This document shows positions 13,700-23,558 of a DNA stretch of 64,000 nucleotides, in pieces. The stretch comes from Ceratopteris richardii. Taxonomy: Eukaryota; Streptophyta; Polypodiopsida; Polypodiales; Pteridaceae. The notes under the pieces were generated by a model, which worked only from the letters and a program-made list of their open reading frames with translations, was not told the origin of the DNA and did not search any database. The position numbers were made by a program, and so were the translations under genes. Each line of letters begins with the position of its first letter. Positions within the stretch are counted from its first letter, which is position 1. The DNA is taken from the NCBI GenBank assembly GCA_020310875.1, contig CM035438.1:100660139-100724138 (forward strand). The letters are read 5' to 3'.

Positions 13700-15554
13700 A
13701 TATTTCAGAAAGATGATCTTATTTGGGAAAGAGGAGGCTTCAATTGCTGCATTCAGATATTTGTGGACCTATGAGGATCCCCTCTCTTCAAGGGTATATC
13801 TACTTTTTCACATTCATTAATGAGTACTCCCCATCCATTTTTGGATTTGCTGAATTAGAGGTATTTACGTTTTTCAGGAAGTTACTTACTCGTATTAAGA
13901 ATGGAATAAGTAAAAGAGTTGAAATTCTCTGCTCAGAGAGAGATGGTGAGTATCTACCAAAAGAATTCTAAAACTCAATTGACATTTCAATATATTCTAA
14001 AACAAAATGAAATGGCAAAAAGGAAAATTGAACCTTGATGGAGATGGATGCTGTGATGCTATCTTTTAGAAATCTTCATCATAAGTTTTGGTTTGAAGCA
14101 ATCTTTACAGCAAATCATATTTTCAACAGGACATCCACAGAAGCAGTTCATAAGGTTACATCCTATGAGGCTACTATGGTAAAATGCCTAATGTGGATTA
14201 TTTTAGAGCTTCTGGATGTCTTTCTTGTGTGTATTTGGAAGGACATGCTCGTGAAAAGTTAGATAGCAAGGTTATCAAGTGCATCTTTGTTGGTTATGCA
14301 TCAGATTCTAAGGGATACAGATTTTATGTGCCTACAGCGATAAAATAATTCTCAACCAAAAAGTTTATTTTGATAAGGATTCCATTTATGAACAACAAGC
14401 CAAAATTTCAGATTTTGCTAATTATGGTGAAAGTAATGGCATTTTCATGGCTGAAAACAAAATTCAGCAACAGTCCACTTTTCAGCCCTCTCCTTCAACT
14501 ATGGTTGTACCTCGTTCTTCACAAACACATCAAGGGTCAATGCATGATGAAGAAGAATCAAAAAGACGAACACCTCATGGTCTTACAAAAGGCACCACAA
14601 TGGCTATTGAAGACTCTTCAAGGTTCTAAAATGGAAAGGCCATATGAAGGAAGAACCGGAAGTCAAAGAGAAAGAGCTCATTCTTCACATGAAGGTATAT
14701 CATTTGATGAAGATTCTATTTTATCATTGGTTTATTTTGACATCAATCATGCTATGAACAATGAGTTGTCTTATATAAACAAGAATCATACTTGAGATCT
14801 TGTTGATCTACAAAAGGTAAAAAGGCAATAGATATTAAGTGGGTTTTCAGGTTCAAAAGACATGTTGATGGTACTACATACGGGGGTACAAAACTAGGTT
14901 CATGGTAAAAGGATTTGCACAACAAAAAGGCATGGATTATGATGAGCCTTTGCTCTCACATTTAGAATGACTGTTATACACCTTGTGACTGCACTAGCTT
15001 CTTTTCGTAGTTGGAAGATCTATCAGTGGGTTATCAAAACCACCTTTTCTCAATGGAGATTTGAAAGAGGAAATCTATGTTTTAGCCACTTAGATTTGAA
15101 GTTGAAGGTAAAGAGGCTTTGGTTTGTAAGTTGAACAAAGCTCTTTATGGTTTAAAACATGCACATCTTGCATGGTACGAGAAAATACATGAGTTTTGTT
15201 GTATGTTGGATTCTAAAGTAGTGATTCAACCTCTACTTTGTAGAAGTTTTTGGAAGAAAAATTTGATATGACTGATTTGCGATTCACTATATTTGGGCAT
15301 TAAATTTTCTCATTCTAAGATTGTTATTCCAATGTTCAATCAAATATGGTTTAAAACTCTTGGATAGATTCAGTATGAAAGATTCAAAGTCTATCAATAC
15401 TTCTATACATTCGAATTCTATAGAATTCGAATATGATCTATTTAATTCTACATTAGGTTCACACGCAGTTGGATGTTTCATATACTTGTGAAACACAGAC
15501 ATGATATTCAATTTGAAGCGATAGAAAAGATTTTCAGGTATCCAAAAGGGATGG
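13700..15554 (+). pseudogene. Ty1/copia pol remnant, left part (interrupted by gypsy-1)
   Basis: Order: integrase core (LLHSDICGPMRIPSLQGYIYF, 13740-13970), integrase end (KFWFEAIFTANHIFNRTS, 14080; KCIFVGYASDSKGYRFY, 14280), RT (IKWVFRFKRHVDGT, 14830; ALYGLKHAHLAWYEKIHEF, 15145; FDMTDLRFTIFG, 15265) and the start of the RNase H-linking region (RYPKG, to 15554). Several frameshifts and stops. The frame resumes at 29060 as MADYALVYKSGNNF, so gypsy-1 landed inside this gene. Confidence 0.8.
15550..15554. repeat. Target-site duplication of gypsy-1, left (GATGG)
   Basis: GATGG directly before the 5' LTR; the same five bases follow the 3' LTR at 29060-29064. Five bp is the usual Ty3/gypsy target duplication. 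Confidence 0.88.
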
Positions 15555-16452
15555 TGTAGAATAAATTTTTGGAAGGACAGAGTAAAGGATGGAACCAAGG
15601 AACCAAATATCAAATTGGGCGTCAGGCGTCCAAATCCTGGAAGTTGGGCGTCAGTCGTCCAAAATCTGGAGTTGGGCACCAAAGGTCCAAAATCTGAAGT
15701 TGGGCACCAGAGGTCCAAAATCTGGAGTTAGGCACCGAAACGTCCAGATGGTAGAGTTGGGCGACTGCATGCCCAAGGCATGCCCAAACAAGCAGACCTG
15801 ACAAGGCGGCCAAGTGGGACCCAGCCACTCTTCATTACACGACAAAGTGTGGTACTGGAGGCGGCCAGGCTGACAAATGAAACCGCCTAGTGCATTAATT
15901 CCCCATTACTCCCATGTAACAGACTTCTCTATTGTACTGGTTCCTCACCTCTCTCCTATAAAAGGGGAAACCTCAAGTGAGAAAACATACAGGAGATGAT
16001 ATGATATCCGATAGGAGATAGAGCATGTAGTGCACTCTACAGGAGAATATAGCTGAGAGTGAGAGTGGGCTTAGAACTCCTGGATAGTTGAGTCCTGTTC
16101 ATGTTAGTTACTTCTGTTGCCTACCTATGTCATCTGCTGATGTTACTTATGTGAGAACACTTGGAGTTTCATTCTGTTGTTTGTTCCCTTACTTGGTATG
16201 ATCAGCTGTGGTATGATTAGTTAATGGCTTGTATCCAGACCGTGTTATATTTGATTTCCTAGTTAGTGTTGTCTTGTGCTTTATTAGGTTGCATGTTTGC
16301 TGCTGTTGTGATTTTATTGTAGTTCCTAGTAATGACATGGGGGTTTGTTGATATGTGTTTCTTATGATAATGTGTTTCATGTGCTTACATGTTCTCCAGG
16401 AGTAGTGCATTTTGCATTCCCTGCACCCACACACTTCACTTCACCACCTACA
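15555..16452 (+). repeat. gypsy-1 5' LTR
   Basis: 898 bp, starts TGTAGAATAAAT and ends CACCACCTACA. TATA box TATAAAAG at 15957-15964. The U3 part holds five or six copies of a 28-29-bp repeat (15609-15760) built on GTTGGGC(A/G)(C/T)C...GTCCAAA, and an inverted pair around GCATGCCCAAGGCATGCCC (about 15768-15786). A small minus-strand frame over the repeats is a by-product of the repeat. Confidence 0.93.
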
Positions 16453-16462
16453 GGTGAAAGTT

Positions 16463-16480
16463 TGGCACGCCCAGTGGGAC
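16463..16480 (+). promoter_or_regulatory. gypsy-1 candidate primer-binding site
   Basis: TGGCACGCCCAGTGGGAC begins 10 bp after the LTR end. A TGG start pairs with the CCA end of a tRNA. The tRNA identity is not assigned here; comparison with the host tRNA set would show it. Confidence 0.55.
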
Positions 16481-16559
16481 AGGGCTTCTAGAGATCTCTT
16501 TGTCCTTGAGAAATCACTTAGGGCTTAAGTGCCCAGGACCACCTCTCCTAGTCCTCTTT

Positions 16560-16870
16560 CTCCTTCCTGGAAGCCTGGGGCGACTCCTCTTCTTAGGCGA
16601 CTCCTCCTCCTCCTCCCCTTCTTAAATTCTTGGGCGACTACTCCTCCTTCCTTGAAGCCTTGGGCGACTCCTCTTCCTAGGCGACTCTCCTCCTCTTCCT
16701 CTTCTTAAATTCTTGGGCGACTCCCCCTCCTTCACTTCCTAACTTCTTGGGCGACTACTCCTCCTAATCCTCCCTCTTACCTTTCTGGGCGCCTAATCCT
16801 CCTTCCCCAACTAGAGCAACCTCTTCTTGGGCGAAAAATCCTCCAGGCGACCTCTTCATTGGGGCGACTT
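16560..16870 (+). repeat. gypsy-1 leader: GGGCGACTCCTCCTCC repeats
   Basis: Degenerate copies of (T/G)GGGCGACTCCTCCTCC, spaced about 20-45 bp, fill the untranslated leader before gag. The same motif recurs in the coding region (19790-19990) and in the 3' array (23559-25290). Confidence 0.8.
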
Positions 16871-17518
16871 CCTCCATCAGAAGTAGTTCCAAAGATGGTC
16901 CATGACCCACACCAGAGCTAGCAAGGAGAAGCAGTTAAGCCCTAAGAAGACACCAATCAAGAGTTACCACAGAAGAAGGCCAAATCCTTACCTAACACCC
17001 ATAAGAAGTCTATCTGTCTCAAGCCTAGTCTCTAGAATAGAAGGGTTAGACGACAAGGCTAAACCTCAAAAGACTTTACCTCAAGACTCTCTTCTTAATA
17101 AGGCTATGGAAGAGGAACTTTCCGCTCTTTTGTCAAGAATAAATATTAGATTTTCTTCATTCCATGGCGGTGCTAATGAAGAAAATCTTCATTGGGGCGA
17201 CTTCCTCCATCAGAAGTAGTTCCAAAGATGGTCCATGACCCACACCAGAGCTAGCAAGGAGAAGCAGTTAAGCCCTAAGAAGACACCAATCAAGAGTTAC
17301 CACAGAAGAAGGCCAGATCCTTACCTAACACCCATAAGAAGTCTATCTGTCTCAAGCCTAGTCTCTAGAATAGAAGGGTTAGACGACAAGGCTAAACATC
17401 AAAAGACTTTACCTCAAGACGCTCTTCTTAATAAGGCTATGGAAGAGGAACTTTCCGCCCTTTTGTCAAGAATAAATATTAGATTTTCTTCATTCCATGG
17501 CGATGCTAATGAAGATCC
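16853..17518 (+). repeat. 333-bp tandem duplication at the gag start
   Basis: Two nearly identical 333-bp units (about 16853-17185 and 17186-17518); the offset of shared words is exactly 333. Each contains the gag ATG (16902 and 17235) and about 100 codons. The first copy runs into leader sequence and stops at 17217-17219 (105 codons), giving an upstream ORF identical in most residues to the Gag N-terminus. Confidence 0.88.
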
Positions 17519-18425
17519 TGAAGATCACGTACGAAGATTTCTTTCAATTTGTAAGAGTAGGGGCTTACAGCAACGACAGGACGCCTTCCTTGCTCTCTTT
17601 CCATCAACTCTTGAAGGACTGGCGGACAAATGGTTCAGCGAGTACGCGGAAAATCATTTTCAAACCTGGGAAGCATTGACCGAATTCAAAGACGCATTTC
17701 GGCCAGGTAACTCTACAGAAAGAACGTTAGATGAACTTGAGAATCTAATCTTGCATATGGGAGAATCATTTTCAGAACTTATGACGCGGGCAAGGTCACT
17801 CGTGGCAAGATTGCCGGAACCACCAGGGGATTTCCTTGTTAAGAAGTGGGTGGAGAAGGCCTTGCCGAAATCCACACAGCAGAAGCTGAGAGAGCTGCTG
17901 AGACCAGATGCCACTTTGAGAGAATTTGAAGTAGCTTCCACAAGGATTGAGGCTGCACGGGTTCATTTCGGAGCACATCCGGGAAAGACTTTCCCCCAAG
18001 ATGAAGACATGGTGACAGCCTTGAGGAAGGAACTAGAGACCTTAAAGCTTCAAAGAAATCGAGAAGAGGACAAGGGTACTTCGGAAGGTCTCGCTCAAAT
18101 ACGACAAGAGCTTGAAGAACTCAAAACATTAAGGGAGGTAAGAACTGGACTATGGTGTTCTCTCTGTAGTACTCAGGGACACACATCACAAGAATCTCCA
18201 AGGAGGCTAACATGCCAGTTTTGTGGCAAGGGTGGCCATGAGGCCAAGGATTGTTATTTTCTGAAGGGTCTTGGAAATCAAACTATGATGCAAGGACAAC
18301 CTCCGGCAGCTCAATGGGTAGGAGTGGCTGTCCTCCTTGTTAGGGCAACCACCCTTACCATCCACTACAACACCCCCTGTAACAACTTTTTACACCAATC
18401 AAGGACCTCAACGGCAAGAAGGTAG
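17235..18425 (+). CDS. gag: gypsy-1 Gag
   Basis: 396 codons from ATG 17235. The N-terminus is basic. The retrotransposon gag domain spans about residues 85-230 (FSSFHGDANEDPEDHVRRFL, then LADKWFSEYAENHFQTWEAL). A charged coiled-coil-prone stretch lies at residues 255-300. A degenerate knuckle CSLCSTQGHTSQES is followed by a proper CX2CX4HX4C at nt 18213-18254 (CQFCGKGGHEAKDC). Gag packages element RNA into virus-like particles. The frame is lost near 18350; the C-terminal knuckle continues in the next frame (18337-20550). Upstream is the 333-bp duplication carrying a second copy of the gag start. Confidence 0.88.
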   Translation: MTHTRASKEKQLSPKKTPIKSYHRRRPDPYLTPIRSLSVSSLVSRIEGLDDKAKHQKTLPQDALLNKAMEEELSALLSRINIRFSSFHGDANEDPEDHVRRFLSICKSRGLQQRQDAFLALFPSTLEGLADKWFSEYAENHFQTWEALTEFKDAFRPGNSTERTLDELENLILHMGESFSELMTRARSLVARLPEPPGDFLVKKWVEKALPKSTQQKLRELLRPDATLREFEVASTRIEAARVHFGAHPGKTFPQDEDMVTALRKELETLKLQRNREEDKGTSEGLAQIRQELEELKTLREVRTGLWCSLCSTQGHTSQESPRRLTCQFCGKGGHEAKDCYFLKGLGNQTMMQGQPPAAQWVGVAVLLVRATTLTIHYNTPCNNFLHQSRTSTARR

Positions 18426-20550
18426 GCCTCGTCAGAACCGACCACCTAGGCCTATAATGTGTTACAGATGTGGGGAGTATGGACACTTCCAGAGTAAATG
18501 TTCACTTCCTGAGGATGCCCCACCATGCAAAAATTATCCTGAAACAAGGGATCATTACACGAAGGACTGCCCAAAGTCAATGCCGTCTACAAGCACACCA
18601 GGTAACTCTTGCCCCCTACATATGATCACATTATCTAATGATAAGGGCAATGTAGGCTCCCCAAGCGCCCGAGTAGTCCAACTTGAGGAACTTCCCGGAG
18701 TAATGACTAGGGCACAAAAACAGAAGGCAGCTTTGAAAGATGCTGCAAAAGAAGCAACAGATTCATCAAAGGACAAGGGAAAAAGGACCATGGAGCATGA
18801 ACCTTCTCAGGGAGCCAACCACCACCAAAACAAGGAGAAAATCTCACTGGGAAGAGTAGGAAGAAATGAAGATACTAATGAGCAAGTTATTGACAAAGCT
18901 TATGCAGTATCTAAGGAGGACCTAAGGCACTTTCAGAATGGATCTACTTCAAGGAACAACCAAGAAGGCTTTCTCACTGCAGTTCAAGTCTTGCAGAGCA
19001 CCTACCAACAGGTATCTTTATATAACTTATTAGCTATGAGTCCTGGATTCAGAGGAGAAGTAATGGCTGCCATAAATGGGTTCGACCCTGGCACCATATT
19101 AAGTGGCGGGCAAGGCTTCACTTCTCTAATTTCCCAACAAATACCTATACCCTCAACTTATAGCTCAGAACCATCTAGGATGGCACCTCTTACCGATTAC
19201 AAGAGCCCTAGATTGACTGTAAGTATCAAGGGAACTCCTCTGGTAGGAGTTATAGTTGATGGGGGATCTGGTATTAATCTCATGCCTGAGTACACAATGA
19301 CATTGCTAAATCTGAAACCAACTAAAGATGCTCATTTTACAGTATCATTGGCGGACCAAAGCAAGGTAAGCCCACTAGGCATAGTGGAAAAGGTTGAGGT
19401 CGTCATCCATAAGCTAAAATTTGTGTTGGATTTTGTGGTAATAACACTCCCAAAGGTGAAGGGAGGATTTCCTCTTTTGATAGGAAGGCCATGGCTACGC
19501 CACAGTAAAGCGGTACATGACTGGGGTAGTGACACCTTATGGGTGGCCGGACCAAACAAGGTAATGAGACAACTTCAGATGGAAGGAGGAAAAGATGAAG
19601 CCCTAGGTACTTCTCAAGTTGTTCTACATCCAGAGAAGATTGCAGAGGAAGACAAAGAAGATAACAATGGAGAAGAGGAACAACAAACTATACAAGGAGG
19701 AGCAAACATTTGGGCCACACCTCCTCCACCATGGGTTCTGGAAAATCAAGAAATATCAGGACAAGAAATGGCTTCTTCTCCTCCCTGGGCATCTCCACCT
19801 CCTAATCCAAATTGGGCACCTGCTCCACCTCCAAACAATTGGGCAACTCCACCTCCACCTCTAAACAATTGGGCAACTCCACCTCCTATTTGGGCGCCTC
19901 CTCCACCTCCAACCAGTTGGGCGACTCCGCCTCCTAGTCCAAGCTGGGCGCCTCCGCCTCCAAGTAGTTGGGTCACTCCAGAGGCTTGGGCTCCATACTC
20001 TGCTCAAAGACCCCCACATTGGGCACCTGAATGGGCAGCTTATCCTCCATCTTGGGCTACCCCTACAATTGGCTGGGCGGCCCAATGGGCATCTGGGAAG
20101 CCTCACATAGAGCCAACAAAGACAAAATCACTTGACATTAAGGAAGAAGTTGAGGAATTATCTAATGAAGATCTAGGAGACATAATGGACTGGATTGAGG
20201 AGACTAATAATGTTTCATGCTTTACAATGGCAATCAAGGAGAAAGAAGTAGAAGAACTTATTGTGGAGTATGTGGTATTAGGAGAACCAGCTAAAGATTT
20301 CCGAAGAGGTAAAGTTTTGAGAGGAGTTGAAGGAAGAAAAGGGATTGAAGCAAGCCAAACAGAAGAAGAACTAGTAGAAAGTATTTTCCCATTAGTGGAA
20401 GTTCCAGTGGGATGGACACAGGAAAAGTCCCAGGAAATCACCATCAATGATAGTCCAGAATTCACCAAGCAAATGTTGTTTAAGGACAAGGAAGAGGCAA
20501 TTTTGGAGCTAGTTAAAGAAGTCAACTTAGGGGGAGAAGAAAATCCATAA
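18337..20550 (+). CDS. gypsy-1 Gag C-terminus, protease and W-A-T-P-P-P spacer
   Basis: 737 open codons; the first codon is TTG, so this is a continuation of gag by +1 frame change and not a separate gene. CCHC knuckle CYRCGEYGHFQSKC at 18460-18501. Aspartic protease GVIVDGGSGINLMPE (active site DGGSG from 19258) with LLIGRPWL as the second hallmark (about 19477). A 19700-20100 segment repeats WATPPP/WAPPPP, encoded by the same GGGCGACTCC-type DNA motif as the leader. The rest is acidic spacer ahead of RT. It ends at TAA 20548-20550; RT continues in the same frame after this single stop. Confidence 0.85.
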   Translation: MLGQPPLPSTTTPPVTTFYTNQGPQRQEGRPRQNRPPRPIMCYRCGEYGHFQSKCSLPEDAPPCKNYPETRDHYTKDCPKSMPSTSTPGNSCPLHMITLSNDKGNVGSPSARVVQLEELPGVMTRAQKQKAALKDAAKEATDSSKDKGKRTMEHEPSQGANHHQNKEKISLGRVGRNEDTNEQVIDKAYAVSKEDLRHFQNGSTSRNNQEGFLTAVQVLQSTYQQVSLYNLLAMSPGFRGEVMAAINGFDPGTILSGGQGFTSLISQQIPIPSTYSSEPSRMAPLTDYKSPRLTVSIKGTPLVGVIVDGGSGINLMPEYTMTLLNLKPTKDAHFTVSLADQSKVSPLGIVEKVEVVIHKLKFVLDFVVITLPKVKGGFPLLIGRPWLRHSKAVHDWGSDTLWVAGPNKVMRQLQMEGGKDEALGTSQVVLHPEKIAEEDKEDNNGEEEQQTIQGGANIWATPPPPWVLENQEISGQEMASSPPWASPPPNPNWAPAPPPNNWATPPPPLNNWATPPPIWAPPPPPTSWATPPPSPSWAPPPPSSWVTPEAWAPYSAQRPPHWAPEWAAYPPSWATPTIGWAAQWASGKPHIEPTKTKSLDIKEEVEELSNEDLGDIMDWIEETNNVSCFTMAIKEKEVEELIVEYVVLGEPAKDFRRGKVLRGVEGRKGIEASQTEEELVESIFPLVEVPVGWTQEKSQEITINDSPEFTKQMLFKDKEEAILELVKEVNLGGEENP

Positions 20551-22215
20551 AATCTTCTACTGGCAAGTTTGTTGTGGGACCACCCTCTTCTTCTCACAAA
20601 GGTAATAACATTCATGAATAACTTTAAAGATGTATTTGCATGGAGTTACAAGGATTTGACAGGAATACCAAAGGAACTGGGAATACATACTATCCCTCTA
20701 GTGGCAGAAGCTCGGCCAATTAGAGGGAAAATGTATAGGTTAAATCCCAAATATGCAGAAGCCGTCAAGAAGGAAATCCAGAAAATGGAGGACGCAGGTA
20801 TCATAGTTCCTGTGGAGCATTCAGAATGGTTGTCCTCTATGGTCATAGTACCTAAGAAGCAACCTACTAAAATCAAGGTTTGTGTCGATTTCCGAGCATT
20901 AAATAAGGTAACCATCCCTGATGGGTTTCCCACTCCCTTTTCGGAACAAGTGATTGAAGATGTGGCAGGGCATGTGCTATACAGTTTCATGGATGGTTTC
21001 AGTGGATACAATCAACTGGAAATCCATCCTGAAGATCAACCAAAAACAGCCTTTGTAACTCCTTGGGGAACCTATATCTACACCAAAATGGCTTTTGGCG
21101 CACCAACCAATTTTAATAGAACAGTATATCTCATCTTCAACAAGTTGCTCCTAAAATGCTTAAGAATTTTCATGGATGACTTTTCAGCCTTCTCTGGAGC
21201 AGCCTGCACCACTGCACTAGAGAATGTGCCAGAACATTTGAAGCAATTAGAACAAGTATTCCAGCGTTGCAGAGAAACAGGTTTGAAACTTAACCCTAAC
21301 AAATGTCATTTTCTGATAACCCAAGGTACCTTGTTAGGGCATGTGGTCTCTGCAAAAGGGATGACTCCAGATCCAGATAAGGTAATGTCAATTCTTAAGC
21401 TTCCAAGCCCTATAAATGCTAAAGTCCAAAGCTTCCTCGGGCACACAAGATATCACCGCAAGTTTATACGCATGTACGCAGAGGCAGCACGACCACTTTC
21501 ACGACTTACGAGTAAAAGTTTTCATTTTCAATGGTTTGAAGAAGAAGAATCAGCATTCACTTATCTGAAACAAAGGTTGGCATCTGCACCTATACTCATC
21601 TCACCAGATTGGTCTAAGACATTCTACGTGCATGTAGATGCAAGTTTGTATGCAGTAGGGGCTATATTGACTCAACCAAGCAAAGTACATAAATTAGATC
21701 AACCCATTCATTACGCGAGTAGACTCCTCTCAAAAGCCGAGAAGAACTATACCACCAAAGAAAGAGAAGCATTGGCTATTGTATTTGCCCTCAAGAAATT
21801 CAGGCACTATTTATTAGGCACTACATTCACAGTGATTACGGATCATCAAGCTTTGAAATATTTGTTGAATAAACCACAAGTTGCAGGAAGAGTATGGAGA
21901 TGGTTGCTTCTCTTCCAAGAATTCGACTTTGAAATTGTACAGAGAAGCGGTAGGCAACATGTCATTGCAGACCACCTCTCTCGCATCAGGCATCCAAGGC
22001 AAGCAACAAAGGGAGTAGAAGATGATTTCCCAGACAGCCAAATCTACAAGGTAAATATAGCACCTACATGGTATGATGATTTAACTCTCCTTCTAGGAAA
22101 AGGCCAATTTCGTACTGGGTCTACTCCATTGGAAAGACGTAGACTTCTCCTAAAAAGTAAGAATTTCATGATGGCAAAGGATACCCTCTATAAGGTTGGT
22201 CCTGATGGGATGTAG
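20551..22215 (+). CDS. gypsy-1 reverse transcriptase and RNase H
   Basis: Same frame as the protease region across one TAA. RT motifs: VCVDFRALNKVTIPDGFPTP, YSFMDGFSGYNQ (motif A Asp), KMAFGAPTNFNR (motif B), IFMDDFSAFSG (FMDD at 21169-21180). Connection GHTRYHRKFIRMYAEAARPL. RNase H: FYVHVDASLYAVGAIL, ASRLLSKAEKNYTTKEREAL, ITDHQALKYLL, ADHLSRI. Catalytic residues are present. The frame ends at TAG 22213-22215, after which integrase follows in the same frame. Confidence 0.9.
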   Translation, partial: NLLLASLLWDHPLLLTKVITFMNNFKDVFAWSYKDLTGIPKELGIHTIPLVAEARPIRGKMYRLNPKYAEAVKKEIQKMEDAGIIVPVEHSEWLSSMVIVPKKQPTKIKVCVDFRALNKVTIPDGFPTPFSEQVIEDVAGHVLYSFMDGFSGYNQLEIHPEDQPKTAFVTPWGTYIYTKMAFGAPTNFNRTVYLIFNKLLLKCLRIFMDDFSAFSGAACTTALENVPEHLKQLEQVFQRCRETGLKLNPNKCHFLITQGTLLGHVVSAKGMTPDPDKVMSILKLPSPINAKVQSFLGHTRYHRKFIRMYAEAARPLSRLTSKSFHFQWFEEEESAFTYLKQRLASAPILISPDWSKTFYVHVDASLYAVGAILTQPSKVHKLDQPIHYASRLLSKAEKNYTTKEREALAIVFALKKFRHYLLGTTFTVITDHQALKYLLNKPQVAGRVWRWLLLFQEFDFEIVQRSGRQHVIADHLSRIRHPRQATKGVEDDFPDSQIYKVNIAPTWYDDLTLLLGKGQFRTGSTPLERRRLLLKSKNFMMAKDTLYKVGPDGM

Positions 22216-23327
22216 AGAAGATGTCTTCAACCACATGAAACAGAAACTGTTCTTCAGTTGGCACATGAGGGAAAGTCTAGTGGTCATTTTCCTGGACATA
22301 TCACTGCACTAAGGATACTCCAAAGTGGCCTATGGTGGCCATATCTCTTCAGAGATGCCACTAAATTTGCCAAGGCATGTGATGTTTGTCAACGATGTGC
22401 GCCCAAACCAACACGACAAAGGAGTCAATCTCTTAATATCTCTATAGCTTGGCAACCCTTTGAGCATTGTGGAATAGACTTTGTTGGCCCTATTTTCCCA
22501 GTAGCACAAGGTTCAGCTGCAAAGTATCTTTTAGTAGCAACGGATTATGCCACTAAGTGGGCTGAAGTCATAGCCAGTAAGGAGTGTACTGCTGAAACGG
22601 TAGCCAACTTCTTGTATAATTACATCTTTTGCAGATATGGATGCCCAATAGAGGTCACAACAGATCAAGGATCCCATTTCGTCAACAAGGTGCTTACTTT
22701 GATTTTTGAAAAGTAACAAATATTCCATAAGAAGTCCTGTGCATACTACCCAAGGGCAAATGGGCAGGCAGAAAGCACAAATAAGGTCCTCATGCTCCTA
22801 CTAAGAAAAACATGCTTACAGTTTCCTAATACATGGGGCCAGGCATATCTTGGAACCTTGTGGGCCTACAGAACTTCTTTCAAAGCCACAACAGGACATA
22901 CTCCATTTGAGTTAGTGTATGGAATACAAGCCATTGCTCCTTTTGAGTTCTTGCATGGCTCCAACCGCGTGGGAACTAATCGAATTCTTGGATTCACTAG
23001 CGCTCTCTCAGCCAACATTGTGAGGCTACAACTTCTAGAAGAAAAGAGAAAGACAGGCAATGATACTCTAGTGACAGTACAAGAAAAAAGAAAACAGGAT
23101 CATGATGCACACCTCTGGAAATCAAAAATTAAGGAAGGAAACTTAGTTTGTTGTACCATCCGCGACTATTTGAGAAGAAGGCTAAGAAGAAGTTGATGCC
23201 GAGATGGAACGGACCTTTTAAGGTCATACGCACACTTCCAAAAAGGGAAGTACAAATCTCCACATTGACGGGCACAATACTTCCCTTAGTCAATGAATCT
23301 AAGCTAAAACCCTATGTGGAAAAATAG
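22216..23327 (+). pseudogene. gypsy-1 integrase, one stop and one frameshift
   Basis: HHCC zinc-binding region (AHEG, SGHF, CDVCQRC; 22258-22400). Catalytic core: CGIDFVGPI (first Asp), TTDQGSHF (second Asp), ANGQAESTNK (Glu). TAA at 22714-22716 breaks the core between the second Asp and the Glu; the frame resumes unchanged. A 1-nt frameshift near 23149 precedes the C-terminal module LMPRWNGPFKVIRTLPKREV, and the true end is TAG 23325-23327. No chromodomain is visible. Integrase inserts the element cDNA. Confidence 0.87.
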
Positions 23328-23558
23328 GAAGAAGAAAATTGCCCTTGTATATAATGTATATACGTTTATGTTGTTCCCTTTAGTTTATGTCATTCCCTTA
23401 TTTAGATATTGGATTTTCTCATTGATCTTTTTCACATAACTCATTTATCCACTCCCTCACCTAGGCTTCCGCTTCAAACTTCTTCTATCTCTTATCACGA
23501 TGTTCCCTTCCTTTTTCCATCTGATGCCACCTCTCTAGGCCAAGAACGGACCACTTAC
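23328..23558 (+). other. Spacer after integrase
   Basis: 231 bp, AT-rich, no ORF recognised. It leads into the GGGCGAC array. Confidence 0.5.

Noticed and set aside
15287..15845. Minus-strand frames over the gypsy-1 LTRs (also 28229-28452, 16189-16434, 28796-29041)
   Set aside because: They appear identically in both LTRs, follow the U3 repeats or run over U5, and lack domain features.
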